64,000 nt of DNA. Source: Clostridia bacterium. GTDB lineage: Bacteria; Bacillota; Clostridia; Christensenellales; Borkfalkiaceae. The notes beneath the pieces are model-generated. The model did no database searches. It was not told the DNA's origin and saw only the letters and a program-made list of their open reading frames with translations. The translations under genes and the position numbers were made by a program. Below, piece by piece: positions 9,229 to 18,811 of the stretch. The first letter of the stretch is position 1. Each line of letters starts with the position of its first letter. Location: NCBI GenBank assembly GCA_017886575.1, contig JAGHJP010000017.1, positions 22,921 to 86,920 of the forward strand, written 5' to 3'.

Positions 9229-9650
9229 AGCTTAAAACTCTCCAAAGCCAGAATATAACTGTTCTTGCCGAAGCCCGCAATGACCCCTTTACAGGCGGGG
9301 GAAATGACCGAACGGTGGCGGAACTCCTCGCGGGCGTGCACGTTGGACATATGCACCTCGACGACGGGGGTGGAAATGCAGCGGATGGCGTCATGCAGGG
9401 CGTAGGAATAGTGGGTGAACGCGCCCGCGTTCAATACGACGCCGTCGTACTGCCCGTCGATGCAGGATTGTATTTTACTGCACAGTTCCCCTTCGACGTT
9501 GCTCTGATAGAACTCGACCTCGTCGCCGTTCTTTTTGCAGAACGCGGCGATCTGCCGGTTGATGTCGTCGAGGCTCTCGCTGCCGTAGACCCCCTCTTCG
9601 CGCCGACCCGTCATGTTGAGATTGACGCCGTTGATGACCAGAAATTTCAT
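9225..9650 (-). CDS. aroQ: 3-dehydroquinate dehydratase, type II
   Basis: 141 aa dodecameric type II dehydratase that converts 3-dehydroquinate to 3-dehydroshikimate. The N-terminus reads INGVNLNMTGRREEGVYG, where the catalytic Tyr is in GVYG. NAGAFTHYSYALHDA carries the substrate loop, and VEVHMSNVHAREEFRHRS carries the catalytic His and Arg. Length is typical. AAGGAG lies 8 nt before the ATG. It sits 12 bp after aroE and overlaps aroK by 4 bp. Confidence 0.97.
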   Translation of the reverse strand: MKFLVINGVNLNMTGRREEGVYGSESLDDINRQIAAFCKKNGDEVEFYQSNVEGELCSKIQSCIDGQYDGVVLNAGAFTHYSYALHDAIRCISTPVVEVHMSNVHAREEFRHRSVISPACKGVIAGFGKNSYILALESFKL

Positions 9651-9662
9651 GCGCTGTTCTCC

Positions 9663-10472
9663 TTATTCCTTATATTTTTCCTTATATTTTGCAAAGAGCC
9701 CGCCCGCCTCTTCGTCCGACGGCTCGGCGCCGAGATAGATGCAGTCGGAAAAGTACGCCTGGTAGAAGAGCATCGCCTCGCCGTTGACGATCTTCTTGCC
9801 GCACGATTCGGCGATGCGCAAAAATTCCGATTTGGCGGGGACGTAGATGAGATCGACCGCCGCGGAACACAAAGACAGCACGTCCGCCCCGACGGGGGAG
9901 ACGCCCTCCGTGCGGTGCATGCCCACGCCCGTACAGTTGACGACGACGTCGTACGGCTTTGCCTCCACCCTTTCGAGGGGGATGAAACCCGGGAACTCGG
10001 CGTGCACCTTTTGCAGGCTTTCTTTGTTCAGGTCGAAGGCGAAGACCTGCGCGCCCGCGTCGAGCAGTTTTTTGATGACGCTCCTGCCCACGCCGCCGCA
10101 GCCCAAGACGAGGAAACTCTTGCCCGCCGTATCGACGCCGCTGTTGCGGAGCATGAGCAAAAAGCCCGCGCCGTCGGTGTTGTACCCCTTGCGCGTATGC
10201 GCGTCCACGGTGTTGACCGCGCCGAACACGGCGGCGTCGCCGCAGACCTCGGAAAGATAAGGAATGACAGCCAGTTTATAGGGAATGGTGACGTTGAACG
10301 CGTCGTACTTTTCAAAGAGCGCGGGCGCGGCGGACGCAAAGTCCCCCTCCGCCACCGAGACCTTTTCATAGGTGCACCGCACGCCCATGTTTTCGAGAAT
10401 GAGCGTATGCATTTGAGGGCTGAGCGAACGGGAAACGTCCTTGCCCACCACCGCGAGATCGAGTTTTTTCAT
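9663..10472 (-). CDS. aroE: Shikimate dehydrogenase
   Basis: 269 aa NADP-dependent reductase of 3-dehydroshikimate. The substrate-binding domain shows SRSLSPQMHTLILEN and NVTIPYK (the catalytic Lys). Asn/Asp residues are in GAVNTVDAHTRKGYNTDGAGF. The dinucleotide fold follows with VLGCGGVGRSV. An NCTGVGM loop precedes the C-terminal QAYF. It lies between aroA and aroQ in the shikimate operon with GGAGAACAAC upstream of its ATG. Confidence 0.96.
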   Translation of the reverse strand: MKKLDLAVVGKDVSRSLSPQMHTLILENMGVRCTYEKVSVAEGDFASAAPALFEKYDAFNVTIPYKLAVIPYLSEVCGDAAVFGAVNTVDAHTRKGYNTDGAGFLLMLRNSGVDTAGKSFLVLGCGGVGRSVIKKLLDAGAQVFAFDLNKESLQKVHAEFPGFIPLERVEAKPYDVVVNCTGVGMHRTEGVSPVGADVLSLCSAAVDLIYVPAKSEFLRIAESCGKKIVNGEAMLFYQAYFSDCIYLGAEPSDEEAGGLFAKYKEKYKE

Positions 10473-10524
10473 GTTGTTCTCCGTAAAAATTTCCGTTATA
10501 CTATAAAAACGTTATGCGCCTTGT

Positions 10525-11808
10525 TTAATTTATACCCCGGTACAGCCCTTCCAAAACGGTGAAAAAGTTTTCGAAGGTCTTTTTGCAGCAGGCGGGGTCC
10601 TCGATGACCAGGCCGCCGCATTTGAGCCCCGCCACCGCAAAGGACATCGCCACGCGGTGGTCGCCGAACGTCTGAATGCGCGCGGGCAGGACATGGTCGC
10701 AGGGAAATATCGTGACGCCGTCCGCCCGCTCTTCGGTTTTCACCCCCATCGCCGTCAGGTTGACGCACATGGCGCGGATGCGGTCGCATTCCTGCCCGCG
10801 GATGTGCCCGATGCCCTCGATGACCGTCGGGGAGGACGCGAAGGGCGCGACCGCCGCCAGGGTGAGCGCCTGATCGGAAAAATCGTTCATGTTCACATGC
10901 ACGCCCGTCAGTTTTTCGGGCCCCGCAAGCCATACGCCCGCGGTATTTTCCCCGAACGAACAGCCCATCTTTTCGAGCACGCCGAGGAACTTTGCGTCCC
11001 CCTGCATGGAGGAGAGGCGCACGCCGCGCACGGTCACCTGCCGCCCGAGCAGCGCGCCCGCGGCAAAGAAGTAGTCCGCAGCCGAAAAGTCGGGCTCGAC
11101 GGCATATTCCGGAAGGGCAAACCGCTGCGCGGGGATAAAATAGTCCGCACCCGATCTTTGGTATTGTATGCCGAACTGCGAGAGCATTTTCGCCGTGATG
11201 CCGATGTACGCCCCCTCCGTCCGCCCGCCCGTCAGATGCAGGGTAAGTCCGTCCGGCAGCAGGGGTGCGCACATCAGAAGGGCGCTGGCGAACTGCGAAC
11301 TCGCGTCCGTATCGATGGTCATTTCGCGGACGGCAAGCCCCTTTGCGTGCAAACGGAAGGGAAAATGCCCCTCTTCGCGCAGGCAATCGATCCCTGCGCC
11401 CGCGCGGCGGAGTGCGGAAAGCAGCGGCTCCATGGGGCGGCGTTCCATCTGGGGGGAGGAACGCAGGAGGTATTCCCCGCCCGCAAAGGCGAGCATGACC
11501 GTCAGAAACCGCGCCGCCGTGCCCGCGCTGCGCACATCGATCTCCGCCTTTTTGCGCGGGATGACGCCGCCGCCCCCCCCGACGCGCACCGTCTTTGCCG
11601 CCTCGTCGGCCTGCAAAGAAAAGCCGAGCGACGAAAGGCAGGACAAGAACGCGCGGGAGTCGTCCGAAAAGAGCGCGCCGCGCACCAGGCACGCCCCCTC
11701 CGACAGCGCCGCCAGAAGGAGCGCGCGGTTGGTGATGCTCTTGGACCCGGGGACTTCCGCCGTCAGAGGCCCCCACCCCGAAAGTTTTCTGACCGTGTAC
11801 GTCTGCAT
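10525..11808 (-). CDS. aroA: 3-phosphoshikimate 1-carboxyvinyltransferase (EPSP synthase)
   Basis: Joins shikimate-3-phosphate and PEP. Visible motifs are PGSKSITNRALLLAAL (Lys and Ser-Arg of the S3P site), the GTAARFL PEP-binding loop, DASSQFASALL, and DHRVAMSFAVAGL near the end. The frame is open 17 codons further upstream, but GGGAGG lies just before the ATG of MQTYTVRKLSGWG, so that start is used (427 aa). The GTAARF sequence differs from the textbook GNAGTA(M)R of enterobacterial class I enzymes, which is common in Gram-positives. Whether it is glyphosate tolerant cannot be told from sequence alone. Confidence 0.95.
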   Translation of the reverse strand: MQTYTVRKLSGWGPLTAEVPGSKSITNRALLLAALSEGACLVRGALFSDDSRAFLSCLSSLGFSLQADEAAKTVRVGGGGGVIPRKKAEIDVRSAGTAARFLTVMLAFAGGEYLLRSSPQMERRPMEPLLSALRRAGAGIDCLREEGHFPFRLHAKGLAVREMTIDTDASSQFASALLMCAPLLPDGLTLHLTGGRTEGAYIGITAKMLSQFGIQYQRSGADYFIPAQRFALPEYAVEPDFSAADYFFAAGALLGRQVTVRGVRLSSMQGDAKFLGVLEKMGCSFGENTAGVWLAGPEKLTGVHVNMNDFSDQALTLAAVAPFASSPTVIEGIGHIRGQECDRIRAMCVNLTAMGVKTEERADGVTIFPCDHVLPARIQTFGDHRVAMSFAVAGLKCGGLVIEDPACCKKTFENFFTVLEGLYRGIN

Positions 11809-11888
11809 ACGTTCCTCCCGTCCGTCAAATTGCGAAAAGGCATAAAAGCTGCCCGCCATGCCCGCGTTAAACGCGGTTTTCCGAAAAG

Positions 11889-12938
11889 CTATTTCTCCGC
11901 GAGGGATACGAGATAGCTGCGGTATTTTTCAAAGGGAAGTCTGAGTTCGGCATACGTCCCGTAGTCTGCGGGGACGATCATGGACACCTCGTCGGATGCA
12001 GCGTTCTTCTTGTCCAGCCGCGCGTATTCCGCCGCCCTTTCCACACCCTCGTAGCGCGGGACCTCGCCCAGAACGCGCAGAATGAGCCCTTCCAGCAGCG
12101 CGGCGTATTCCGCTGTCGTCGCCCCCTCCGCCAAGGCGATCTTCAACTCGTAATACATGCCGATGAGGACGAACTCGCCGTGCGAAAGCCCGCCGTAAAA
12201 GAGTTCGAAGGCGTGCGCCGTGGTGTGCCCCATGTTCAGAGACTTGCGCAGCCCCTTTTCGCGCTCGTCCAGGCGGACGACCTCCGCCTTGTGTTCGATG
12301 CATTCGGGCGTTATCTCCGCAAGGTAGGCAAGGTCGAAGAGGCGGTCGGCGTTCTCCGTCAAACTGTCCAAAATTTTGGCGTTGAGCGCGCCGTACTTGA
12401 CGATCTCGCCCAGGCCGCAGCGGATCTCCCGCGCGGGCAGGGTCTTTAAGAACGTGCCGTCGACGAGCACCGCCTCGGGCTGATAGAACGCGCCGACGAC
12501 GTTTTTGACCTTACCCATGTCCACGGCGGTCTTGCCGCCGACCGAGGAATCGACCTGCGCCAGAAGGGTGGTGGGCACCTGCACGCAGTGGATGCCGCGC
12601 ATGTAGAGCGCCGCCGCCAGCCCGCCGATGTCCCCCACGACCCCGCCGCCGACGGCGAAGAGAAAGGAATTGCGGTGCAGTCCCGCATCGATCATCGCCT
12701 GCAAAATCCTGAACAGGCTGACCTCGTTCTTACTCTCCTCGCCCGCAGGCAGTATGTAGACGGGCGCGTCGCCGAACACCGCTTTGATGTCCTGCCCGTA
12801 GAGGGCGTGCACGTTGCTGTCCGTGAGGACGAAGTTGCGGTGCCCCGCCAAAAAGCGGGGCGCAAGCCGCTTGAAACAGCCCGCCCCGCAAGTGATGACG
12901 CTGTCCTGCGAGGGGGTGTGTATCTCGATGACCTTCAT
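11889..12938 (-). CDS. aroB: 3-dehydroquinate synthase
   Basis: 349 aa NAD- and metal-dependent cyclase making dehydroquinate from DAHP. The NAD loop GGGVVGDIGGLAAALYMRG is at about residue 97, PTTLLAQVDSSVGGKTAVD follows, then GLGEIVKYG, and the metal ligands are in E...LNMGHTTAHAFE and LSHGE. The start overlaps the aroC stop by 4 bp (ATGA). Confidence 0.97.
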   Translation of the reverse strand: MKVIEIHTPSQDSVITCGAGCFKRLAPRFLAGHRNFVLTDSNVHALYGQDIKAVFGDAPVYILPAGEESKNEVSLFRILQAMIDAGLHRNSFLFAVGGGVVGDIGGLAAALYMRGIHCVQVPTTLLAQVDSSVGGKTAVDMGKVKNVVGAFYQPEAVLVDGTFLKTLPAREIRCGLGEIVKYGALNAKILDSLTENADRLFDLAYLAEITPECIEHKAEVVRLDEREKGLRKSLNMGHTTAHAFELFYGGLSHGEFVLIGMYYELKIALAEGATTAEYAALLEGLILRVLGEVPRYEGVERAAEYARLDKKNAASDEVSMIVPADYGTYAELRLPFEKYRSYLVSLAEK

Positions 12939-14068
12939 TGGGGCAGTTCCTCGTATCTTTTCATGACTTCGCGCATGTTGTCCCCGCCCAGCCGTTCGGA
13001 GACGACCTGCGCCAGCACGGTGGCGACCACGCTTTCGAGAATGATCTCGCAGGCGCAGACGGAAGCGACGTCGCTGCGCTCCGCCGCGGCGGTCTGTTTT
13101 TCGTGCGTGACGTAATCGACGGTGTCCAGCCCGCTCATCAGGGTGGGGATGGGCTTCATCGCCGCGCGCAGGACGATCTCCTCACCGTTGGACATGCCCC
13201 CCTCGATGCCGCCCGCGTTGTTGGTCTTGCGGACGAATTTGCCATCCTCGAAATAGATGGCGTCGTGCACCTTGCTGCCGGGGCGCAGCCCCACGCCGAA
13301 GCCCATGCCGACTTCCGCGCCCTTGACCGCCTGCACGCTCAGCATCGCGCCGACCAGCCTGCCGTCCAGCTTTTCGCCGTACGTCATGCAACTGCCGAAG
13401 CCGCTCTTCAATCCCTTCACGCGGATCTCCAGAATGCCGCCCGCGGTGTCACCCGCGGCCTTCAGCTCGTCGATCCTGCGCATCGCCGCCGCCTGCTTTT
13501 CGTCGTCGGGCATGAAGAGCGGACGGCTCTTGACAGATGCCAGCTCTTCGAAGGTATATTCCTTTTCGTCGGTGATGCCGCACACCGTGCGCACATACCC
13601 GCCGATCTGCACGCCGAGTTTGGCGAGGAACTGACGGCAGACGGAACCCGCCGCCACGCGCACCGCCGTTTCGCGCGCCGAAGCGCGCTCCAGAATGTTC
13701 CTGGCGTCCGTCTGATCGAATTTCTTGACCCCCGTGAGGTCGGCGTGCCCCGGGCGCACCCGCGTCAGGCGCTTTTTGGTCACGTCGCACCCCTCGGGCG
13801 CCATGTAGGGACGCCAATTTTCGTAATCGGCGTTCCGCACCCAAAAGGCGAGCGGGCTGCCGAGCGTGAGGCGGTTGCGCACCCCCGACAGGATCTCCAT
13901 GCGGTCGGTCTCTATCTTTTGGCGGAACCCCCTGCCGTAGCCGCTCTGCCGCAGGGCGAGGTACCCGTTCACCTCGTCGATGTCGATCTCCAAATTGGAG
14001 GGCAGCCCCTCTAAAATGCCGATGAGCGCCTTTCCGTGCGACTCTCCCGCCGATGTCAGTCTGATCAT
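12935..14068 (-). CDS. aroC: Chorismate synthase
   Basis: Produces chorismate from EPSP with reduced FMN. The N-terminus MIRLTSAGESHGKALIGILEG is diagnostic, then GRGFRQKIETDRMEILSG and RPGHADLTGVKKF, SARETAVRVAAG and the C-terminal GGMSNGEEIVLRAAMKPIPT. The frame is open 54 codons further upstream, but the ATG at MIRLTS has GGAGG about 11 nt before it and matches the family start (377 aa). It is the first aro gene of the operon. No DAHP synthase, prephenate or anthranilate genes are in this window. Confidence 0.97.
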   Translation of the reverse strand: MIRLTSAGESHGKALIGILEGLPSNLEIDIDEVNGYLALRQSGYGRGFRQKIETDRMEILSGVRNRLTLGSPLAFWVRNADYENWRPYMAPEGCDVTKKRLTRVRPGHADLTGVKKFDQTDARNILERASARETAVRVAAGSVCRQFLAKLGVQIGGYVRTVCGITDEKEYTFEELASVKSRPLFMPDDEKQAAAMRRIDELKAAGDTAGGILEIRVKGLKSGFGSCMTYGEKLDGRLVGAMLSVQAVKGAEVGMGFGVGLRPGSKVHDAIYFEDGKFVRKTNNAGGIEGGMSNGEEIVLRAAMKPIPTLMSGLDTVDYVTHEKQTAAAERSDVASVCACEIILESVVATVLAQVVSERLGGDNMREVMKRYEELPQ

Positions 14069-14129
14069 GTCGAAAAAATCCTCCGTAAAATGTTTTATCG
14101 GTATCCGCCGCCCGTTCCCGGACGGCCGG

Positions 14130-15104
14130 TCATTGGTAAGAAAAGGTGTACGCTCCGCCGCCCGCGGAGGTGAGCAGGATATCGCCGCATTCGTCCGTGC
14201 GGTAGACCTCTCCTTCGGGCATGGCGGCATGCAGCGCGGCGACGACCTCGTCGGACGGGTGCCCGTAGCCGTTGTCCGCCCCGACGGAGATGACCGCCGC
14301 CTCGGGGCTCAGAAGCCGCAGCCACGCTTCGCCCGAAGAAGTGGCGCTGCCGTGGTGCGCCACCTTCAGAACTTCCGTGCTCTCCAACGACACATGCATG
14401 TCGTCCCAGTCGAAGATGTCGGAGGCAAGGGCATACTCCCGCATCAGCTCGTCCTCGGTCTCCTTCGTCATGTCGCCCGCAAAAAGGATGCTCAGCCCCT
14501 CGTATTCCAGCCACAGAACGGCGGAATAATAATTGGCGTCGCCTTCGGGCGCGGCGTCGAAGCGGCGGGGCCACAGAAAGGTCAGAAAGTAATCGTATGT
14601 ATCCCCGCGGATATAGTCGTACCGCTCGGGAGCGTACTTCACGGCGGGCACTTCCGCTTCGGCTTTTCGGCAGAGGGAGAAATAGACTTCGTCCGAACCG
14701 AGCGTCGGCTTATAGGGCAGGTATATCCCGGAAACTTCCACTTCGTCGAGCACGCTCTCTATTCCGCCGCTGTGGTCGCGGTCGCTGTGGGTCAGGATCA
14801 CCTCGTCCAGCCGCCCGATGCCCAAATCGTCGAGGGAATCGGCGATCTTGCGGTTATTCTCCGCCGAACCGTCGCCGCCGTCGATCATGATCTTCTTGCC
14901 GTCGGGCAGTTCGATGACCGTGCAGTCGCCCTGTCCCACGTCCAGAAAGTGCACCCTGAGTTCGCCCGCCTGCCATGCAGGTTCTTCCTTTCTGCCGTCA
15001 TCCGTCGGCGCACAGGCGCAAAGACAAAACGCCGCCGCCAGAACGGCGGAAGCCAGGACCGCTCCGCAGGCGCGTATTTTGTTTCTTCTTCCGTGCCTTT
15101 TCAA
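14130..15104 (-). CDS. Secreted/lipoprotein metallo-beta-lactamase-fold hydrolase (ComEC C-domain-like)
   Basis: 324 aa. A basic N-terminus and hydrophobic stretch end in LCAC (C31), a lipoprotein-type box. After it come VHFLDVGQGDCTVIELPDGKKIMIDGG, the metal motif LTHSDRDHSGGI (TH-x-D-x-DH), LFAGDMTKE and VAHHGSATSS. These match the ComEC/Rec2 metallo-beta-lactamase domain as a stand-alone protein anchored outside the membrane. Such proteins are suspected extracellular nucleases or phosphodiesterases, but the substrate here is unknown. The start is TTG with GAGGAAG about 10 nt upstream. It lies between aroC and the patatin gene. Confidence 0.82.
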   Translation of the reverse strand: MKRHGRRNKIRACGAVLASAVLAAAFCLCACAPTDDGRKEEPAWQAGELRVHFLDVGQGDCTVIELPDGKKIMIDGGDGSAENNRKIADSLDDLGIGRLDEVILTHSDRDHSGGIESVLDEVEVSGIYLPYKPTLGSDEVYFSLCRKAEAEVPAVKYAPERYDYIRGDTYDYFLTFLWPRRFDAAPEGDANYYSAVLWLEYEGLSILFAGDMTKETEDELMREYALASDIFDWDDMHVSLESTEVLKVAHHGSATSSGEAWLRLLSPEAAVISVGADNGYGHPSDEVVAALHAAMPEGEVYRTDECGDILLTSAGGGAYTFSYQ

Positions 15105-15149
15105 AACGCTTGCGCTTCCTCTTTTCTCTCGTGATGTTCCGCGCGGGGA

Positions 15150-16013
15150 TCAGTATATCTCCGCGATCTTCCGTTTGACGAACCCCGCCTGCTCCTTTGC
15201 CGTGCGGTAGCCGATGTCATACATTTCGAGCAGGGACTGCCCGTCGGCATCAAGCGGCGTGAAGGCGCCGAGGGGCGGGCGGATGACGGCGTTGCACGCC
15301 TCGTATCCGCGCGCGAGCGCGTCGGGGCGGGGCGTTATCTTCACCGCGGCGTCCAACGTGTCCGACAGTACGCGGGTGAGACGGTTGTGCGGCTTTTGGT
15401 CCCGTTCGGCGGGCGGAACGGCGTTCAGGTCGACCCCCAGCACGAAATCGGCGCCGCGCAGGCGCAGGACGTCGGCGGGCACGGGATTGGTATACACCCC
15501 GTCGATGAGTTCCTTGCCCGCCACGCCCACGCTGTGAAAGTAGGGCGGCACCGCGCAGGAAGCCGCGCAGGCGTGCGCCACGCTGCCCTTATCGAGCAGC
15601 ACCCCTTCCACCTTCTCCTTGTCCGTCGCCCAGGCATAGAAGGGCGCTTTGAGCGCCGAAAAATCGGCGCCGTGCAGATAGCCGTTCAAAATCTCCTCCA
15701 CGAACCCCATATCCATGTACGGCCGCAGATAGCGGGCGTACTGCCGCAGACAGATGCGCTGCACGGCGTCCTTGATCTCGCCCGTGGAATAGCCGTAGGC
15801 TTTGAGCGCGCCCACCACGCTGCCGATGCTGGTGCCCGCATACCAATCGAAGCGGACGCCCTCCTCTTCGAGCGCCTGCAGAATGCCGAGGTGCGCCATG
15901 CCCTTCGCGCCGCCGCAGCCGAGCGCGACGGCGAATATTTTTTTCTTCGCCTGCTCCTTTTTCTTGCGGCGGAAAATGATCTGTTTGAGCCTGCGAACGG
16001 GATGCAGCGCCAT
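15150..16013 (-). CDS. Patatin-like phospholipase (RssA-type)
   Basis: 287 aa. The oxyanion loop GCGGAKGMAHLG is at residues 32-43, the nucleophile elbow GTSIG has S62, and the dyad Asp is in ELIDGVYTNPVPAD. These define a cytoplasmic bacterial patatin acyl hydrolase. The basic N-terminus (RRLKQIIFRRKKKEQAKKK) may bind membranes. An SigA-like promoter (16116-16144) precedes it, and it may start the transcript that continues into the hydrolase and aro genes. The substrate is not known for this subfamily. Confidence 0.88.
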   Translation of the reverse strand: MALHPVRRLKQIIFRRKKKEQAKKKIFAVALGCGGAKGMAHLGILQALEEEGVRFDWYAGTSIGSVVGALKAYGYSTGEIKDAVQRICLRQYARYLRPYMDMGFVEEILNGYLHGADFSALKAPFYAWATDKEKVEGVLLDKGSVAHACAASCAVPPYFHSVGVAGKELIDGVYTNPVPADVLRLRGADFVLGVDLNAVPPAERDQKPHNRLTRVLSDTLDAAVKITPRPDALARGYEACNAVIRPPLGAFTPLDADGQSLLEMYDIGYRTAKEQAGFVKRKIAEIY

Positions 16014-16115
16014 ACTTTATTCCTTCCCCTTCCATGCGGGTCCCCCCGGAAAAAACCGTCCGCGCGGAAAAAGAGGCAAGCCCCCCGTTCCGCCGCACAC
16101 GGGACCCATACCTTT

Positions 16116-16144
16116 ATTTTAGCGCAAAATCGGGCAAAAGTAAA
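16116..16144 (-). promoter_or_regulatory. Putative SigA promoter upstream of the patatin gene
   Basis: On the minus strand TTTACT (-35) is followed by a 17-nt spacer and TAAAAT (-10), about 100 bp before the patatin start. It is the best candidate for driving the long minus-strand run that includes the aro operon. Confidence 0.45.
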
Positions 16145-16175
16145 CGTATTTTCTTCGGATATTATATGATTTCAC

Positions 16176-16205
16176 AAAAAAACAGCCCGGCGGAGCGCCG
16201 GACTG
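16176..16205 (-). terminator. Intrinsic terminator after clpC
   Basis: On the minus strand a 10-bp stem (one mismatch) with a GCTCCGC core and 3-nt loop is followed by seven T. It lies 20-50 nt past the clpC stop and separates clpC from the patatin promoter. Confidence 0.85.
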
Positions 16206-16224
16206 CCCGAAAATGCGTTCAAAG

Positions 16225-18711
16225 TCATGTTTTTTCCGAGCGGAATACGAAATTGCCGCCCGCAAAATCGATGCGCACGGTCTCGCCCGTCTCGATGCGC
16301 CCCGCCAGTATCTCTTCGGAGAGCCTGTCTTCGATGCGGCGGCGGATGACCCGTTTCAGGGGGCGGGCGCCGTATGCCTCGCTGTACCCCTCCCGCACGA
16401 GTTCCCCCCGCGCGGCGGCGGAGATGACCAGGCGGATGTCGCGGTCGCCCAGCCGCGCGCCGAGCCCGTCGATGAGCTTTCCGCAGATGGCGCCTGCCTC
16501 TTCCTCGGTGAGTTTGTGAAAGACGATGATGTCGTCCAGGCGGTTCAGAAATTCGGGGCGGAAGTGCTCTTTGAGGGCTTTGGACACGTCCTCCTTCATC
16601 TCTTCGTACTCGTCCTTCTCCTCGGCGGAGGAAAAGCCGAGGGGCTGCATATCCCCCGCCTTCGCCGCGCCGATGTTGGAGGTCATGACGATGACGGTGT
16701 TGCGGAAACTGACCACCCTGCCCTTGCTGTCGGACAACCTGCCGTCGTCCAGAATCTGCAAAAGCAGATTGAACACGTCGGGATGCGCCTTTTCGATCTC
16801 GTCAAAGAGAACGACGGAATAGGGCTTGCGCCGCACCTGTTCGGTGAGCTGCCCCCCCTGCACGTCGTCATAGCCGACATACCCCGGGGGCGCGCCGATG
16901 ATGCGGGACACGGAATGCTTTTCCATGAATTCGCTCATGTCCAGGCGGATCATCATCTTTTCGTCCCCGAAGAGCGCTTCGGCGAGCGCTTTGGCAAGGT
17001 CGGTCTTGCCCACGCCCGTGGGGCCGACGAAGATGAACGATCCGATGGGACGGTTGCTCTCCTTGAGCCCCGCCCGCGCGCGGCGGATGGCTTTCGACAC
17101 GGCGACGACGGCTTCGTTTTGCCCGATAATGCGGGCATGGAGCCGCTCTTCGAGCTTTAACAGCTTTTTGCTCTCCTCCTCGGAAAGGCGGGAGAGCGGG
17201 ATGCCCGTGCGGTCGCTGACGATGGAGGCGATGTCCTCGGAATCGATGGACGGGGTCACGGTGTTGTACTGTTTGCGCCAGGTCTCCGCCAGCAGGTCCG
17301 CCTCTTCGGTGTACTTTTCGATCTGCGCCTGCACCTTGTCCGCCTTCTCGTAATTGCCGCCCGCGCGGGCGCGGTGCTCGTCGATGCTCAGCCGCTCTAT
17401 TTTTTCGTTCAGTTCCAACGCGCCCTTGGGACCGGTATACGCTTCCAGGCGGGCGCGGGAAGCCGCTTCGTCGACGAGGTCGATGGCCTTGTCGGGCAGG
17501 TAACGGTCGGCGATGTAGCGGTCGGAGAGGAGCACGGCGCTCTCGATGGCGCTCTCCTTGATGATGACGCCGTGGTGCGCCTCGTATTTGTCCTTCAGAC
17601 CCTGCAGAATTTTGATGCAGTCCTCCACGGCGGGCTCTTCCACCATCACGGGCGTGAACCGCCGTTCGAGCGCGGGATCCTTTTCGATGTATTTCCGGTA
17701 TTCGTCCAGCGTGGTCGCGCCGATGGTCTGCAGATCGCCGCGCGCCAGCATGGGCTTTAAGATATTGGCGGCGTCCATGTTGGAATCGGACGAACCGCCC
17801 GCGCCGACGATGGTGTGTATCTCGTCGATAAACAGGATGATGTCACCGCTGCGTTTGATGGTTTCGACGACCTCTTTCAGCCGCTCCTCAAAATCGCCGC
17901 GGTATCTTGCGCCCGCCAGCATGCCCGCGAGATCGAGGGAAAAGACGATCTTGCGCTGCAGCATTTCGGGTACGTCGCCCGAAACGATCTCCTGCGCCAG
18001 CCCCTCGACGACCGCGCTCTTGCCCACGCCCGCCTCGCCGACGAGCACGGGGTTGTTCTTGGTGCGGCGGGAGAGGATCTGCATGACCTTTTCTATCTCC
18101 TTGCGCCTGCCGATGACGGGATCGAGTTTGCCCTCCGCCGCCCGCGCGGTGAGATCGACGCCGTATTTGTCGAGTTGGGGGGGCAGTACGCTCGGCTCGT
18201 ACTTGTACTTATAGCCGCTTCCCCCTCTCTCGCCGCGTTCGCCCGTCTGCACCTCTTCGATGAGACGGTAATCCTCGCGGATGGCCTGTTCGAGCGCGGC
18301 GCGCATGTTCTGCTCGGAAATGTGGTTGACGCGGAAAAATTCGCGCGCATACCCGCCCTGCACGTCCAGAATGGCCATCAGGACGTGTTCGGCGGTGATG
18401 CTGTAATACCGCTTGTCGGGCGTGTTCGCGACCGCCAGCGAGCGGGCCTTGTCGAGCACCTGCTTGGTGCGGGGCGTCGGGCCGACGGTCGGGTCCTTTA
18501 CGTTGCGCACCTGAAAGAAAAACTCCGAAAATTCCTTCTTGCGCACCCCCGCGTCGTTGAGGATGCGGCACGCGCCGCACGCGGGCACATGCAGCATGCC
18601 GAGCACGAGATGTTCGGTGCCGATGTAGCGGATGCGTATCTTTTGGTTGGTCTTGTTGATACATTCGAAGACGCACTTCAAATCGTCCGAATATCTCGAC
18701 TCGTCCTCCAT
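16225..18711 (-). CDS. clpC: ATP-dependent Clp protease ATP-binding subunit ClpC
   Basis: 828 aa Hsp100 unfoldase that feeds ClpP. Two N-terminal Clp repeats (residues ~1-150) are followed by the first AAA domain with [13 protein letters not shown], a short middle domain (~410-470, [16 protein letters not shown]), and the second AAA domain with [14 protein letters not shown] and [19 protein letters not shown] loop sits where ClpC carries its ClpP-docking loop. It is last in mcsA-mcsB-clpC and ends at a strong terminator. McsB-marked (arginine-phosphorylated) proteins are the known ClpC substrates in Firmicutes. Confidence 0.95.
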   Translation of the reverse strand: MEDESRYSDDLKCVFECINKTNQKIRIRYIGTEHLVLGMLHVPACGACRILNDAGVRKKEFSEFFFQVRNVKDPTVGPTPRTKQVLDKARSLAVANTPDKRYYSITAEHVLMAILDVQGGYAREFFRVNHISEQNMRAALEQAIREDYRLIEEVQTGERGERGGSGYKYKYEPSVLPPQLDKYGVDLTARAAEGKLDPVIGRRKEIEKVMQILSRRTKNNPVLVGEAGVGKSAVVEGLAQEIVSGDVPEMLQRKIVFSLDLAGMLAGARYRGDFEERLKEVVETIKRSGDIILFIDEIHTIVGAGGSSDSNMDAANILKPMLARGDLQTIGATTLDEYRKYIEKDPALERRFTPVMVEEPAVEDCIKILQGLKDKYEAHHGVIIKESAIESAVLLSDRYIADRYLPDKAIDLVDEAASRARLEAYTGPKGALELNEKIERLSIDEHRARAGGNYEKADKVQAQIEKYTEEADLLAETWRKQYNTVTPSIDSEDIASIVSDRTGIPLSRLSEEESKKLLKLEERLHARIIGQNEAVVAVSKAIRRARAGLKESNRPIGSFIFVGPTGVGKTDLAKALAEALFGDEKMMIRLDMSEFMEKHSVSRIIGAPPGYVGYDDVQGGQLTEQVRRKPYSVVLFDEIEKAHPDVFNLLLQILDDGRLSDSKGRVVSFRNTVIVMTSNIGAAKAGDMQPLGFSSAEEKDEYEEMKEDVSKALKEHFRPEFLNRLDDIIVFHKLTEEEAGAICGKLIDGLGARLGDRDIRLVISAAARGELVREGYSEAYGARPLKRVIRRRIEDRLSEEILAGRIETGETVRIDFAGGNFVFRSEKT

Positions 18712-18811
18712 ATTCCTTTCTTTCTCCTTATTCTCCCGCCGCCCCGCGGGGCGGCACGGCTTCCGCCGCCGGGTTTCTGCCGAAAGCGCGAAAGGCGGGC
18801 GGCATGCCCGC
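18712..18811. repeat. clpC-mcsB spacer with two palindromes
   Basis: 100 bp with no gene. It contains the perfect palindrome GCCGCCCCGCGGGGCGGC (18735-18752) and a GCGGGC/GCATGCCCGC hairpin near 18797-18810. Both could be attenuating hairpins inside the mcsB-clpC transcript. No T-run follows either. Confidence 0.45.
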
